Under the pieces are notes generated by a model that did not search any database, was not told the DNA's origin, and was given only the letters and a program-made list of their open reading frames with translations. The position numbers and the translations under genes were made by a program. Shown here one piece after another: positions 34,317 through 42,708 of a DNA stretch of 64,000 nt. This stretch comes from Shewanella sp. KX20019 (lineage in GTDB: Bacteria; Pseudomonadota; Gammaproteobacteria; Enterobacterales; Shewanellaceae). Location of the stretch: positions 1,240,001 through 1,304,000 of the forward strand of contig NZ_CP068437.1 of the NCBI RefSeq assembly GCF_016757755.1, written 5' to 3'. How positions within the stretch are numbered: position 1 is the first letter of the stretch; every line of letters begins with the position of its first letter.

Positions 34317-35786
34317 ATGCTAATTTTCTTTATTTGTATTGCGCTGTTAGTGCTCGCTTACAAGTTCTACAGCCCGTTTGTAGAGCGCCAAGCAGGGATA
34401 GACCCTAAAGCTCAAACGCCTCAAGCTCGTTTTGACGACGGGGTGGACTACGTCAAAGTTCATCCTGTTAAAGCTTACCTGATTCAATTTCTGAATGTGG
34501 CTGGTGTAGGACCGATATTTGGGCCTATCTTAGGCGCATTGTATGGACCCATAGCACTGGTATGGATAGTGCTAGGTAATATCATTGGTGGTGCTGTACA
34601 TGACTATTTCTCAGGTGTTTTAAGCATTAAAGAGGACGGTAAGAGTCTTCCTGAAATTGCAGGGCACTATTTTAATGTTTACTTCAAAGGCGTAATGCTC
34701 GTCTTTACCGCGATGTTGTTATTCTTTGTCGGTGTTGTATTTATCATGAGCCCTGCCGGGCTGTTAAGTAGCTTGGATTACTTTGAAGGTACTATTTTTG
34801 CCAATAATACTTTTTGGGTGTTGGCAATTTTAGGTTATTACTTTTTAGCGACTATGTTACCTATCGATAAAATCATCACTAAGCTCTATCCATTCTTTGG
34901 TTTATTGATGATAGTGATGACTCTCTCTATTGCAGTGGCACTGCTAATTAGTGCGCCACAGCTACCTGAGGTTGGTGATATTTTTGCTTACTTCGACCAT
35001 AGTCATTATAACAATGATCTTTTAGCGCCTAATCCTGATGGTTTACCTGTGTGGCCGCTGCTATTTGTGACGATTACTTGTGGTGCGATTAGTGGCTTTC
35101 ATTCAACCCAAGCCCCGATCATGGCGCGTTGTTTAACCAATGAGAAATATGTTCGTCCGGTTTACTATGGTGCGATGATGTCTGAAGGTATTGTAGCTTG
35201 TGTTTGGGCGTTGGCGGGTATTGCGGCGTTCCCTGGTGGCTATGTAGAGCTTAAGAGTATTCTCGATGCTGGCGGCCCAGGTCTTGTTGTGAATCAAGTC
35301 GCTTCAACTTACCTCGGTGTAGCTGGTGGTATTATGGCGATTATCGCGGTGGCGATATTCCCAATTACTTCGGGTGATACTGCATTCCGTTCATTACGTT
35401 TAACCATTACAGACGCATTTAAGATCCCACAAAGCATGCGTAACCGTTTGCTTTTAGCTATTCCAATTTTAATCATTGCCTATTTTATGACTAAAATTGA
35501 TTTCTCATTGATTTGGCGCTATTTCGCATTCTCCAACATGCTGCTGTCTACTAGTGTGCTGTGGTTAGCGACTAAGTATTTGTTCGACCGCGGCACATTC
35601 CACTGGATCGTGAGCTTACCAGCTATTGTTGGAACGAGTATCACTGTGTCATATATTATGACGGCAGGGATTGGTTTAGGCTTGCCTCAATCCATGAGTC
35701 AGCCAGCGGGTATTGCAGTGGGGGTGATTTGTTTAATTGGACTGGTTTTAGCCCACCAAAAACGTAAAGTTATCGCCGAGTCATAA
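34317..35786 (+). CDS. cstA: CstA-family peptide/pyruvate transporter
   Basis: A 489-residue inner-membrane protein of the carbon starvation (CstA) family, of the shorter type (E. coli CstA is about 700). About 12 hydrophobic helices are spread over the chain. The conserved P-L-K-A-Y-L-like start (V-K-A-Y-L-I-Q-F-L-N-V-A-G-V-G-P-I-F-G-P-I) and G-N-I-I-G-G-A-V-H-D-Y are the family signature. C-G-A-I-S-G-F-H-S-T-Q-A-P-I-M is the central motif. Members import pyruvate or small peptides when carbon is scarce. It is a single-gene unit with its own terminator. The exact substrate cannot be read from sequence. Confidence 0.9.
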   Translation: MLIFFICIALLVLAYKFYSPFVERQAGIDPKAQTPQARFDDGVDYVKVHPVKAYLIQFLNVAGVGPIFGPILGALYGPIALVWIVLGNIIGGAVHDYFSGVLSIKEDGKSLPEIAGHYFNVYFKGVMLVFTAMLLFFVGVVFIMSPAGLLSSLDYFEGTIFANNTFWVLAILGYYFLATMLPIDKIITKLYPFFGLLMIVMTLSIAVALLISAPQLPEVGDIFAYFDHSHYNNDLLAPNPDGLPVWPLLFVTITCGAISGFHSTQAPIMARCLTNEKYVRPVYYGAMMSEGIVACVWALAGIAAFPGGYVELKSILDAGGPGLVVNQVASTYLGVAGGIMAIIAVAIFPITSGDTAFRSLRLTITDAFKIPQSMRNRLLLAIPILIIAYFMTKIDFSLIWRYFAFSNMLLSTSVLWLATKYLFDRGTFHWIVSLPAIVGTSITVSYIMTAGIGLGLPQSMSQPAGIAVGVICLIGLVLAHQKRKVIAES

Positions 35787-35803
35787 CGCAACCTCTATGT
35801 GTT

Positions 35804-35830
35804 AAAGGGCTGCCATGGCAGCCCTTTTTA
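35804..35830 (+). terminator. Terminator of cstA
   Basis: Aaagggctgcc and ggcagcccttttt form an 11-bp stem with a very short loop and a T-run. Confidence 0.9.
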
Positions 35831-35913
35831 TTATCACTTATATTAGCCATTAACCCAGTGATTGATTATTGAGTTACTCTTGCAACATGGATTGTTTACT
35901 AGAGGAGTACTGC

Positions 35914-36513
35914 TTGAAACTTGCCCTATTTGATTTTGATGGCACGCTAACCCGCCATGACATGTATACGCGTTTTATCCTTTATTCAGCTAGCCCTGTG
36001 CGTCTGGTACTCGGTTCTATTTTCCTTTCTCCTTTGTATGCACTTTATCGGTTACGGATCATCCCCGCGAGAAAGCTACGACCTTTGGTTAGCTACTGTG
36101 CTTTTGTGGGCAGAGATAAAGCGGTTATAACCACTCTGGGTAAACAGTACGCGCTCAATGTTATTCCGCTCTCTATTCGCCCCGAAATGCTCGCTGCGCT
36201 AAAACGGCACCAAGCCGAGGGTGCTGATGTGGTATTGGTATCAGCCTCGTTAGATCTCTATCTACGACCATGGTGTGAATCAATGGGAATAACGCTAATC
36301 TGCAGTGAAATGTCGGTTAAGAGGGGACGCTACAGCGGGTTTTATGTCTCCGGTGATTGTAGCTGTGAGATGAAAGCAACCAAGGTGCAAACCCAGTTTA
36401 CATTGAGCGATTATGCTGAAGTTTTTGCCTATGGAGATACCGACGAAGATTTGGCTATGTTAGCAATAGCGGATCATGCCTTTATGAATGGTATAAAGCA
36501 TGGATCTAATTGA
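35914..36513 (+). CDS. HAD-IB family phosphatase (PgpC/SerB-like)
   Basis: A 199-residue phosphatase. The TTG at 35914 is preferred because gaggag lies seven bases before it; the frame extends 15 codons upstream without a better start. HAD motif I is F-D-F-D-G-T-L-T at residues 5-12, motif II is V-S-A-S-L-D near residue 107, and the acidic motif is Y-G-D-T-D-E-D near residue 174. A helical cap with a hydrophobic stretch (L-V-L-G-S-I-F-L-S-P-L-Y-A-L-Y) follows motif I, as in PgpC-like membrane-associated enzymes. The substrate may be a phosphomonoester or a lipid phosphate; which one is not decidable. Confidence 0.85.
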   Translation: MKLALFDFDGTLTRHDMYTRFILYSASPVRLVLGSIFLSPLYALYRLRIIPARKLRPLVSYCAFVGRDKAVITTLGKQYALNVIPLSIRPEMLAALKRHQAEGADVVLVSASLDLYLRPWCESMGITLICSEMSVKRGRYSGFYVSGDCSCEMKATKVQTQFTLSDYAEVFAYGDTDEDLAMLAIADHAFMNGIKHGSN

Positions 36514-36665
36514 CCGGCTGGGAGTAAGAGTTCGCCGGCATAACATCACCTTGTGTAGAGTCGTAAAACATCAAATGCAGTTTGATGCCTTACTCACTCA
36601 TAATACGGCCAAAAAATTTAGTTTGCCGAAAGCGGCTGTATGAATCTAACTAATAAAGTTACCGC

Positions 36666-37022
36666 TTACATTTCTTCAGTAACAGTACAAAGGCCAATAA
36701 CAGCGTCTTCGCCGTAGACTTGTACTGTTGCGCGTAACGCGTGGTCAGCGAGTGGATACTGGCTGTAGTATAGATAGGTAGGTGTTTCGCTAATGTCTTT
36801 ACCATCAACGCCATCGATGCGGTAGATGTTACTTAGCACTGCTGATTTGTAACCACCATCAATCTTAACAATTGACTCATTTGAACGTAAGATTTCAATA
36901 TTGGTCATATTGATATCGTCACCACCGGTGACCTTACATTTTAGATCACTTGCCTGTGCAGTACCTGTTATCGCTGCCATGCTCAAGGTTGAAGCGAGTA
37001 GTAGTTTATTGAATGTGTTCAT
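36666..37022 (-). CDS. Secreted hypothetical protein (118 aa)
   Basis: A 118-residue protein with a clear Sec signal peptide (residues 1-24, cut after A-Q-A). The mature 94 residues hold two cysteines (L-K-C-K and G-L-C-T) that may form a disulfide closing the domain, and are strand-rich. I do not recognise the family. It is a single gene with a likely promoter in the gap to its right. Confidence 0.75.
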   Translation of the reverse strand: MNTFNKLLLASTLSMAAITGTAQASDLKCKVTGGDDINMTNIEILRSNESIVKIDGGYKSAVLSNIYRIDGVDGKDISETPTYLYYSQYPLADHALRATVQVYGEDAVIGLCTVTEEM

Positions 37023-37431
37023 TGGGTGTTACCTCATTATTTTAAATTGGTTCATATCTGACATGGTAGCTTGCAATGCTAACTAATATTAGCCTTGAAT
37101 TACGCTAGTCGAAAAAACTAGGTATTAGTCAAGCTGAATATTCGTTAAAGCTTATCTATTGCTTTGATGTTACTTTAAAAATAGCTTATCGCACCATGCT
37201 TAGCCCTGTTTTGTGAACTGAGTCATCAGCTAAGCTGCATTTAAATTGAATGTTAAGTTAAGAGGCTGAAAATAGGGCATATAACCGCATTAACCCTAGG
37301 GGGATTTAAACAATCAGTCTCCTCTTTTTAATCTTAAATTCAGAAGTCAGTTCGAATTGGCTTTAGGGTTTATAGGTCACTAAATTATAGACATGAAAAG
37401 CTGCTAGAGTGTTTTTAAGCAGGCTATCAAA
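37023..37431. other. Gene-free stretch beside the tRNA repeats
   Basis: No gene on either strand. The right part (about 37393-37430) looks like a decayed version of the terminator hairpin that follows the tRNA copies. The rest is plain AT-rich DNA. Confidence 0.4.
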
Positions 37432-37508
37432 GTTAGCGCCACTCCAAGACTCGAACTGCATTAGTTGATGACGATTATGCTCTTTGGCTTAGCTGCGTTT
37501 CCCCAGCC
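37432..37508 (-). pseudogene. Third, most decayed tRNA-Ile2 copy
   Basis: Compared with the intact gene at 37696-37772, this keeps the T-arm (ccaagactcgaactg on the plus strand) and the anticodon-side gacgattatg. It has lost the other half of the anticodon stem and has a scrambled D-arm (ctctttggcttagc). It cannot fold as a tRNA and is a relic of tandem duplication. Confidence 0.75.
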
Positions 37509-37525
37509 TAGGAATTCCAGACATG

Positions 37526-37555
37526 AAAAAGCCGTATGAATTTCTCCATACGGCT
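37526..37555 (-). terminator. Terminator behind the second tRNA copy
   Basis: On the minus strand, agccgtatg and catacggct pair around a loop and run into ttttt. It is the duplicated equivalent of the terminator at 37657-37686. Confidence 0.75.
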
Positions 37556-37564
37556 TATCAAAAT

Positions 37565-37637
37565 TGGTGGCCCTCCCAGACTCGAACTGCGTGCATTGAT
37601 GACGATTATGCTCTTTGGCTTAGCGGCGTTTTCCCAG
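37565..37637 (-). pseudogene. Second, decayed tRNA-Ile2 copy
   Basis: Begins with tggtggccctcccagactcgaactg as in the intact gene, then gacgattatg joined directly to ctctttggcttagc. The anticodon stem has lost agtcgtatg and the D-arm is changed, so it is not a functional tRNA. It is nearly identical to the third copy, including the flanking sequence agcctaggaattccagacatg. Confidence 0.8.
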
Positions 37638-37656
37638 CCTAGGAATTCCAGACATG

Positions 37657-37686
37657 AAAAAGCCGCTTGAATAAATTCAAGCGGCT
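37657..37686 (-). terminator. Terminator of the tRNA-Ile2 gene
   Basis: On the minus strand, agccgcttgaat and attcaagcggct form a long stem followed by ttttt, just after the tRNA 3' end. Confidence 0.88.
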
Positions 37687-37695
37687 TATCAAAAT

Positions 37696-37772
37696 TGGTG
37701 GCCCCTCCCAGACTCGAACTGGGGACCTGACGATTATGAGTCGTATGCTCTAACCAACTGAGCTAAGGGGCC
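37696..37772 (-). tRNA. ileX: tRNA-Ile2 (CAU, lysidine-modified)
   Basis: A 77-base cloverleaf with encoded CCA. The acceptor stem ggcccc pairs with ggggcc. The D-arm is agctcagttggttagagc, the anticodon loop ctcataa reads CAU, and the T-arm is ccagttcgagtctgg. The acceptor and D-arm match E. coli ileX rather than elongator tRNA-Met (which starts ggctacg). CAU is therefore expected to become lysidine-AU by TilS and decode AUA. The promoter lies to the right, and a strong terminator follows on the left. Confidence 0.9.
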
Positions 37773-37922
37773 GACTTAAGATAGTCGTCACTACCGAAAG
37801 CGAAAAGAAGTATACGAGGTTTAAAAGCGCTTGTCACCTGAGTTTTTCGTAGAATCCACCTCTAACTGCTCAACTGCTTATCTGTTAATCAATATCCAGC
37901 CGATTCGCTTGAATTGATACAA

Positions 37923-37948
37923 AAAAAGCTGCCAATTGGCAGCTTTTT
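37923..37948 (-). terminator. Terminator of rpoD
   Basis: Aaaaagctgcc, an aatt loop and ggcagcttttt form a perfect stem with A/T runs on both sides. It ends the rpsU-yqeY-dnaG-rpoD block. Confidence 0.9.
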
Positions 37949-38019
37949 AATCAGACTTTGAGTCTTGAGTTTAAGACTATTCGCCCTAAGTTTAAGGCTA
38001 CTCGTCTCTTACTCTTAGA

Positions 38020-39852
38020 CTATTCGTCTAGGAAAGACTTCAAAATCTCTGAACGAGAAGGGTGACGCAATTTACGTAGCGCTTTCGCTTCAATCTGACG
38101 AATACGTTCACGGGTTACATCAAACTGCTTACCTACTTCTTCCAACGTGTGGTCGGTGTTCATGTCGATACCGAAACGCATACGCAGTACTTTAGCTTCA
38201 CGAGCGGTTAAGCCAGCAAGTACTTCGTGTGTTGCATTACGCAAGCTTTCACCTGTCGCTGAGTCCAATGGCAACTCAAGAGTCGTATCTTCAATAAAGT
38301 CACCTAAGTGCGAATCTTCATCGTCACCAATTGGTGTTTCCATGGAGATAGGCTCTTTAGCAATCTTTAGTACCTTACGGATCTTGTCTTCAGGCATTAA
38401 CATGCGCTCAGCAAGCTCCTCAGGAGAAGGTTCACGGCCCATCTCTTGTAACATTTGACGAGAGATACGGTTTAGCTTGTTGATCGTCTCAATCATATGT
38501 ACAGGAATACGGATGGTTCTTGCTTGGTCAGCAATTGAACGAGTGATAGCCTGACGGATCCACCATGTTGCATAAGTTGAGAACTTATAACCACGACGGT
38601 ATTCAAACTTATCAACCGCTTTCATCAAACCGATGTTACCTTCTTGAATTAGATCCAAGAACTGTAGGCCACGGTTGGTATACTTTTTAGCGATAGAAAT
38701 TACTAGACGTAAGTTCGCTTCAACCATCTCTTTCTTCGCACGACGAGCTTTTGCTTCACCGATGGACATACGACGGTTAATATCTTTTATCGCACCAATA
38801 GCTAGGCCAGTTTCTTTCTCAATGGCATCAAGCTTTGAACGACAACGTTGCACGTCAAACGAGACGACTTTTAAGCCTTCAGCATATGACTTGCCAGATG
38901 CGAGCTCTTCGTTGAACCACTCAATGCTGCTTTCGTTGCTGGTATAAGCCTTAACGAAGTTTTTCTTTGGCATTTTTGCTTGTTCGACACAAAGTTTCAT
39001 GATCAAACGTTCTTGAACACGGACTTTGTCCATCATGGCGCGCATGCTTTTAACTAAGCGGTCAAACTGCTTAGGCATTAAGCGGAACTCTTTAAAGATC
39101 TCGCCGATTTCAAATAGTGCGACAGTCGACTCTGGGTGACCACGACCTTTTATCGAGATGATCTCTAATGCTCTTTCATGAGCTAGACGAAGCGTAGTGA
39201 ATTTCTCTTTAGCTTCTTCAGGATCGGGACCTTTTGGACCTTCCTCTTCTTCATCTTCGTCGTCATCTTTGTCATCAGCATTTTCTAATTCTGCTTCAGA
39301 CAGAGCTGAACCGACGTGAGTTGCTGCTGGAGCAACATCTTCAGCATTTGGATCGATAAAGCCAGAGATGATGTCAGATAGTCTAACTTCTTCCGCTTCA
39401 TAACGATCGAATTGCTCAAGGATCATCGAAATTGCTTGCGGGTATTCGGCGACCGAAGCCTGAACCGTGTTGATCCCTTCTTCAATACGCTTAGCGATTA
39501 CAATCTCGCCTTCACGGGTCAGTAGTTCAACGGTACCCATTTCACGCATGTACATACGTACTGGATCGGTAGTACGACCTAGTTCAGCTTCTACTGTAGC
39601 CAGTGCGGCGGCAGCTTCTTCGGCAGCATCATCATCGGTGCTGTCTTCAGACATCATGATTTCATCAGCATCCGGAGCCTGTTCATAGACTCGAATACCC
39701 ATGTCATTGATCATCTGGATAATATCTTCGATCTGGTCTGAGTCGACCATGTCAGCAGGTAGGTGATCGTTCACTTCTGCATAGGTTAAATAACCTTGCT
39801 CTTTACCTTTAGCAAGCAACAATTTAAGTTGCGACTGCGGAGTATGATCCAT
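38020..39852 (-). CDS. rpoD: RNA polymerase primary sigma factor RpoD (sigma-70)
   Basis: A 610-residue housekeeping sigma factor. The ATG at 39852 (M-D-H-T-P-Q-S-Q-L-K) is chosen over one three codons earlier because ggatgat precedes it and this start matches the family. Region 1.1 is at the N-terminus, and an acidic linker (D-D-K-D-D-D-E-D-E-E-E-E) lies near residue 205. Regions 2.1-2.4 include G-L-Q-F-L-D-L-I-Q-E-G-N-I-G-L-M and Y-K-F-S-T-Y-A-T-W-W-I-R-Q-A. Region 4.2 reads L-E-E-V-G-K-Q-F-D-V-T-R-E-R-I-R-Q-I-E. It is the last gene of the macromolecular synthesis operon. Confidence 0.97.
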   Translation of the reverse strand: MDHTPQSQLKLLLAKGKEQGYLTYAEVNDHLPADMVDSDQIEDIIQMINDMGIRVYEQAPDADEIMMSEDSTDDDAAEEAAAALATVEAELGRTTDPVRMYMREMGTVELLTREGEIVIAKRIEEGINTVQASVAEYPQAISMILEQFDRYEAEEVRLSDIISGFIDPNAEDVAPAATHVGSALSEAELENADDKDDDEDEEEEGPKGPDPEEAKEKFTTLRLAHERALEIISIKGRGHPESTVALFEIGEIFKEFRLMPKQFDRLVKSMRAMMDKVRVQERLIMKLCVEQAKMPKKNFVKAYTSNESSIEWFNEELASGKSYAEGLKVVSFDVQRCRSKLDAIEKETGLAIGAIKDINRRMSIGEAKARRAKKEMVEANLRLVISIAKKYTNRGLQFLDLIQEGNIGLMKAVDKFEYRRGYKFSTYATWWIRQAITRSIADQARTIRIPVHMIETINKLNRISRQMLQEMGREPSPEELAERMLMPEDKIRKVLKIAKEPISMETPIGDDEDSHLGDFIEDTTLELPLDSATGESLRNATHEVLAGLTAREAKVLRMRFGIDMNTDHTLEEVGKQFDVTRERIRQIEAKALRKLRHPSRSEILKSFLDE

Positions 39853-39978
39853 AGATATCATCCAAGTTGGGAAACAGTTAAAACGACGGGCAAAAAACAG
39901 CCACGCAAGTCGTTAATTATAGCCTTCGGTTCTACGCTGTGCTAGTCCAAGTGTTTACTTTTGAGGCAGAAACTACCT

Positions 39979-41709
39979 TTAAGCTTGCTTTTGGATCACT
40001 GCGATTAGCTTTTTAAGCTGCAACCGTTCTTCTTTCGTGTGGTTCTGTTTTAAACTCAGCTGTTGATAACGTTGCTCAATATACTGGTTATTTAGCCACA
40101 CGAGTGTACCTTTTAACTCTCGGAGCAAGTTTTCGTCCGCCACTTGATGATCCCATTGGGTCAGTTTTTTTAGGGTGCTGAATTTATTATCGCCCCTGAA
40201 CTGTTCAAGTAGTTGTGCGCTGCTCATGACTTTGCCGCGAGTTAAATCTAATACAAGGGTTAGCAAATCAATGCCAGCCATCTGTATATGTTTTAGCGCT
40301 GGTTGCTCTGGTAATTTCTCACCCAAGCGTGGATGTTGTACCAACAATGCGATGGCTAATCTCATTGGGGTGCCACGTCCTTTTAACGCTTTGTGCTGTT
40401 TAGGCTTATCGGCCGTCTTAGTCGAAAAGTTAAATTTCCGTTTAAGCTCGTCAGCACCGTTCATTCTTAGCTTGTGTGCCAAATCTTCAAGCAGTAGACT
40501 TTGTAATACAGTGTCTTGCACTTTTTCTATAAGTTTAATGGCATTTTTAGCCAAAACACTTTTGTCTTCTTTGCCAAATTTTTTCGCCAAGTTTTCAAAC
40601 ATAAACTCAGGTAGCGCCATGGCTTGGGCTATATTTTCTTCGAACTTCTCTTTACCAATCTGTCTAACTAGCGTGTCTGGATCTTCGCCTTCAGGCAGGA
40701 ACATAAAGCGAACCTGATTACCTGGTTTCAATAGTGGTAACGCAGTTTCAAGCGCACGCCAAGCCGCCTCTTTACCCGCTTTATCGCCGTCGTAACAGCA
40801 GATCACTTCTTTGGCACTACGTAACAATAACTGAAATTGATCCGCCGTTGTCGACGTGCCTAATGAGGCTACTGCATAATCAACGTCAAATTGTGCCAGT
40901 GCAACCACATCCATATAGCCTTCAACAATGAGTACTTGTTGTGGATCACGGTGACGCTGCTTTAGCTCATATAATCCGTAGAGCTCATGGCCCTTATGAA
41001 ATATGGGCGTTTCTGGAGAATTCAAGTACTTTGGCGTACCTTCTCCTAAAACTCGACCACCAAAGCCGATGACTCGTCCACGTCTATCCCTGATTGGGAA
41101 CATTAGTCGGTCGCGGAATCGGTCATATCGCTTACCACTGTCATTTTCAATGACCATACCGGCAGTAAGCAGTTTGTTCTGTGAATCTTGATTCTGACGA
41201 TAGCGGCTTAACAGGCCATCCCAACCATCGGGGGCAAAGCCAATATTAAAGTGTTCAACTACGTCTTTTGAAAGTCCTCGATGAGATAAATAATCGAGCA
41301 CTTTTTGTTTGTCATTGTGTTGTCTTAGCTGACTTTGGAAGAATAAACTTGATTCCTCCATCAGTTGGTATAAATCGCGACTTAACTCTTGATCGCGAGG
41401 CTTACCTGTACCTTGTTCCTGAGGAACTTCAAGTCCTAGCTGTCCGGCGAGTTCTTCAATCGCATCCACGAAGTCGAGTCGGTCATATTCCATGACAAAA
41501 TCAATAACATTTCCGTGTGCGCCGCAGCCAAAACAATGATAAAACTGCTTGTCTCTGCTAACGGTGAAAGAGGGAGATTTTTCGCTATGAAAAGGACAAC
41601 AGGCAGAGTGATTTTTACCCGCCTTCTTTAGGGGCACTTTAGGGTCGATTAAGTCGACAATGTCGGTGCGAGCTACTAGCTCATTGATAAAATCACGAGG
41701 TATCGCCAT
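39979..41709 (-). CDS. dnaG: DNA primase DnaG
   Basis: A 576-residue primase that makes RNA primers for DNA replication. The N-terminal CHC2 zinc finger reads C-C-P-F-H-S-E-K, then Y-H-C-F-G-C-G (residues about 37-64). The catalytic Toprim domain includes L-I-V-E-G-Y-M-D-V-V-A-L and C-Y-D-G-D-K-A-G. The C-terminal third (about 430-576) binds the DnaB helicase. It lies between yqeY and rpoD, as in related genomes. A hairpin upstream (41773-41792) may act as an attenuator. Confidence 0.97.
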   Translation of the reverse strand: MAIPRDFINELVARTDIVDLIDPKVPLKKAGKNHSACCPFHSEKSPSFTVSRDKQFYHCFGCGAHGNVIDFVMEYDRLDFVDAIEELAGQLGLEVPQEQGTGKPRDQELSRDLYQLMEESSLFFQSQLRQHNDKQKVLDYLSHRGLSKDVVEHFNIGFAPDGWDGLLSRYRQNQDSQNKLLTAGMVIENDSGKRYDRFRDRLMFPIRDRRGRVIGFGGRVLGEGTPKYLNSPETPIFHKGHELYGLYELKQRHRDPQQVLIVEGYMDVVALAQFDVDYAVASLGTSTTADQFQLLLRSAKEVICCYDGDKAGKEAAWRALETALPLLKPGNQVRFMFLPEGEDPDTLVRQIGKEKFEENIAQAMALPEFMFENLAKKFGKEDKSVLAKNAIKLIEKVQDTVLQSLLLEDLAHKLRMNGADELKRKFNFSTKTADKPKQHKALKGRGTPMRLAIALLVQHPRLGEKLPEQPALKHIQMAGIDLLTLVLDLTRGKVMSSAQLLEQFRGDNKFSTLKKLTQWDHQVADENLLRELKGTLVWLNNQYIEQRYQQLSLKQNHTKEERLQLKKLIAVIQKQA

Positions 41710-41772
41710 TAGTGTTGTTAAATGCCGCCTTTAATTACGTGAAGTTAAATTAGAGAAAAACGAAAACAAACA

Positions 41773-41792
41773 AGCCGCGCAAAAGCACGGCT
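41773..41792 (-). terminator. Hairpin between yqeY and dnaG (attenuator-like)
   Basis: On the minus strand, agccgtgc, a tttt loop and gcgcggct pair with one G-U, followed by tgttttcgttttt. In E. coli a weak terminator sits between rpsU and dnaG and keeps primase levels low. This one has the equivalent place. Confidence 0.6.
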
Positions 41793-41813
41793 CATTCATC
41801 ATTAAAACTAAAA

Positions 41814-42257
41814 CTACTTGAGTTTTGCACGGATCATAGCGCCAATTGCCGCCATATCTGCTCTACCCATTACTTTCGGTTTTAATGATCCCATCACTTT
41901 ACCCATGTCCGCCATGGAGGATGCGCCCATCTCTAAGATGCTAGCATCAACTAACGCAACAATTTCCTCTTCAGTAAGAGGCTGAGGCAAGAAGTCTTCA
42001 AGTACTTGAATCTCTTCTGCTTCTTTTTGCGCTAATTCGTCACGACCTGCTGCTTCATATTGAGCAATAGAATCGCGACGCTGTTTAACCATTTTGGTTA
42101 AGACCGCTATAGCTTGGTCGTCATTCAAAGATTCGCGGGTATCCACTTCAATTTGTTTGACGGCGGCTAGTGCCATACGAATAGTCCCCAAGCGTACCTT
42201 TTGTTTGGCACGCATGGCGTCTTTCATCTGTTCTTTTAGCTGATCAATTAGGCTCAT
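41814..42257 (-). CDS. yqeY: YqeY/GatB-like protein
   Basis: A 147-residue protein of the YqeY (GatB/YqeY domain) family. The start at 42257 (M-S-L-I-D-Q-L-K-E-Q-M-K-D-A-M) gives the normal length. The frame extends upstream into rpsU, but that extension overlaps the ribosomal gene and is not real. The chain is helical, with the typical L-E-D-F-L-P-Q-P-L-T-E-E-E-I and K-V-M-G-S-L-K-P-K segments. Its exact role is not settled; it resembles the tail domain of the GatB amidotransferase. It lies seven bases from rpsU, so the two are co-transcribed. Confidence 0.93.
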   Translation of the reverse strand: MSLIDQLKEQMKDAMRAKQKVRLGTIRMALAAVKQIEVDTRESLNDDQAIAVLTKMVKQRRDSIAQYEAAGRDELAQKEAEEIQVLEDFLPQPLTEEEIVALVDASILEMGASSMADMGKVMGSLKPKVMGRADMAAIGAMIRAKLK

Positions 42258-42264
42258 AATGAGA

Positions 42265-42480
42265 TTAGTATAAACGTACGCGACGTGCGTTTTCGCGAGA
42301 AAGCTTCTTAGCAAGACGCTTGATAGCAGCGGCTTTAGCACGTTTACGTGCAGTAGTTGGCTTCTCGTAGAACTCACGAGCACGAACGTCAGCTAAGATA
42401 CCAGCTTTTTCACAAGAGCGCTTGAAACGACGTAGAGCTACGTCGAATGGTTCGTTTTCACGTACTTTAATAATTGGCAT
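42265..42480 (-). CDS. rpsU: 30S ribosomal protein S21
   Basis: A 71-residue, very basic protein identical in plan to other S21 proteins. M-P-I-I-K-V-R-E-N-E-P-F-D-V-A-L-R-R-F-K-R-S-C-E-K-A-G is the family signature, and the C-terminal A-K-R-L-A-K-K-L-S-R-E-N-A-R binds RNA. It is part of the small subunit near the anti-Shine-Dalgarno region and helps initiation. It is the first gene of the rpsU-yqeY-dnaG-rpoD block, and its promoter faces that of tsaD. Confidence 0.98.
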   Translation of the reverse strand: MPIIKVRENEPFDVALRRFKRSCEKAGILADVRAREFYEKPTTARKRAKAAAIKRLAKKLSRENARRVRLY

Positions 42481-42708
42481 TAGCCATCACCCCTTAGGTG
42501 TCGGTTGCATTGAGACAATTACTTGACTCAGATAATTTAAAAATGGTGCGGAATTCTATACCGACTCTGCCCCAGTTGTAAACCCCTTATAGCGATCAGA
42601 ATGACGTCTATTTAGCAATAATGCGCTTAGAACGTTATCGGGCTATGGAGTAATTAAAGCACAGCAGGTAGAATTGGCGGCAATTATATGAAGTAAAGAT
42701 GAGAGAAA

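Noticed and set aside
36666..37500. Possible CRISPR-like repeat, because of the repeated units near 37.4-37.7 kb
   Set aside because: The repeats are tRNA-derived units of about 131 bp with terminators, not 25-40 bp repeats with unique spacers. No cas genes are in the window.
42258..42383. N-terminal extension of YqeY into rpsU
   Set aside because: The extra 42 codons overlap rpsU in another frame and do not resemble YqeY; the ATG at 42257 gives the normal length.
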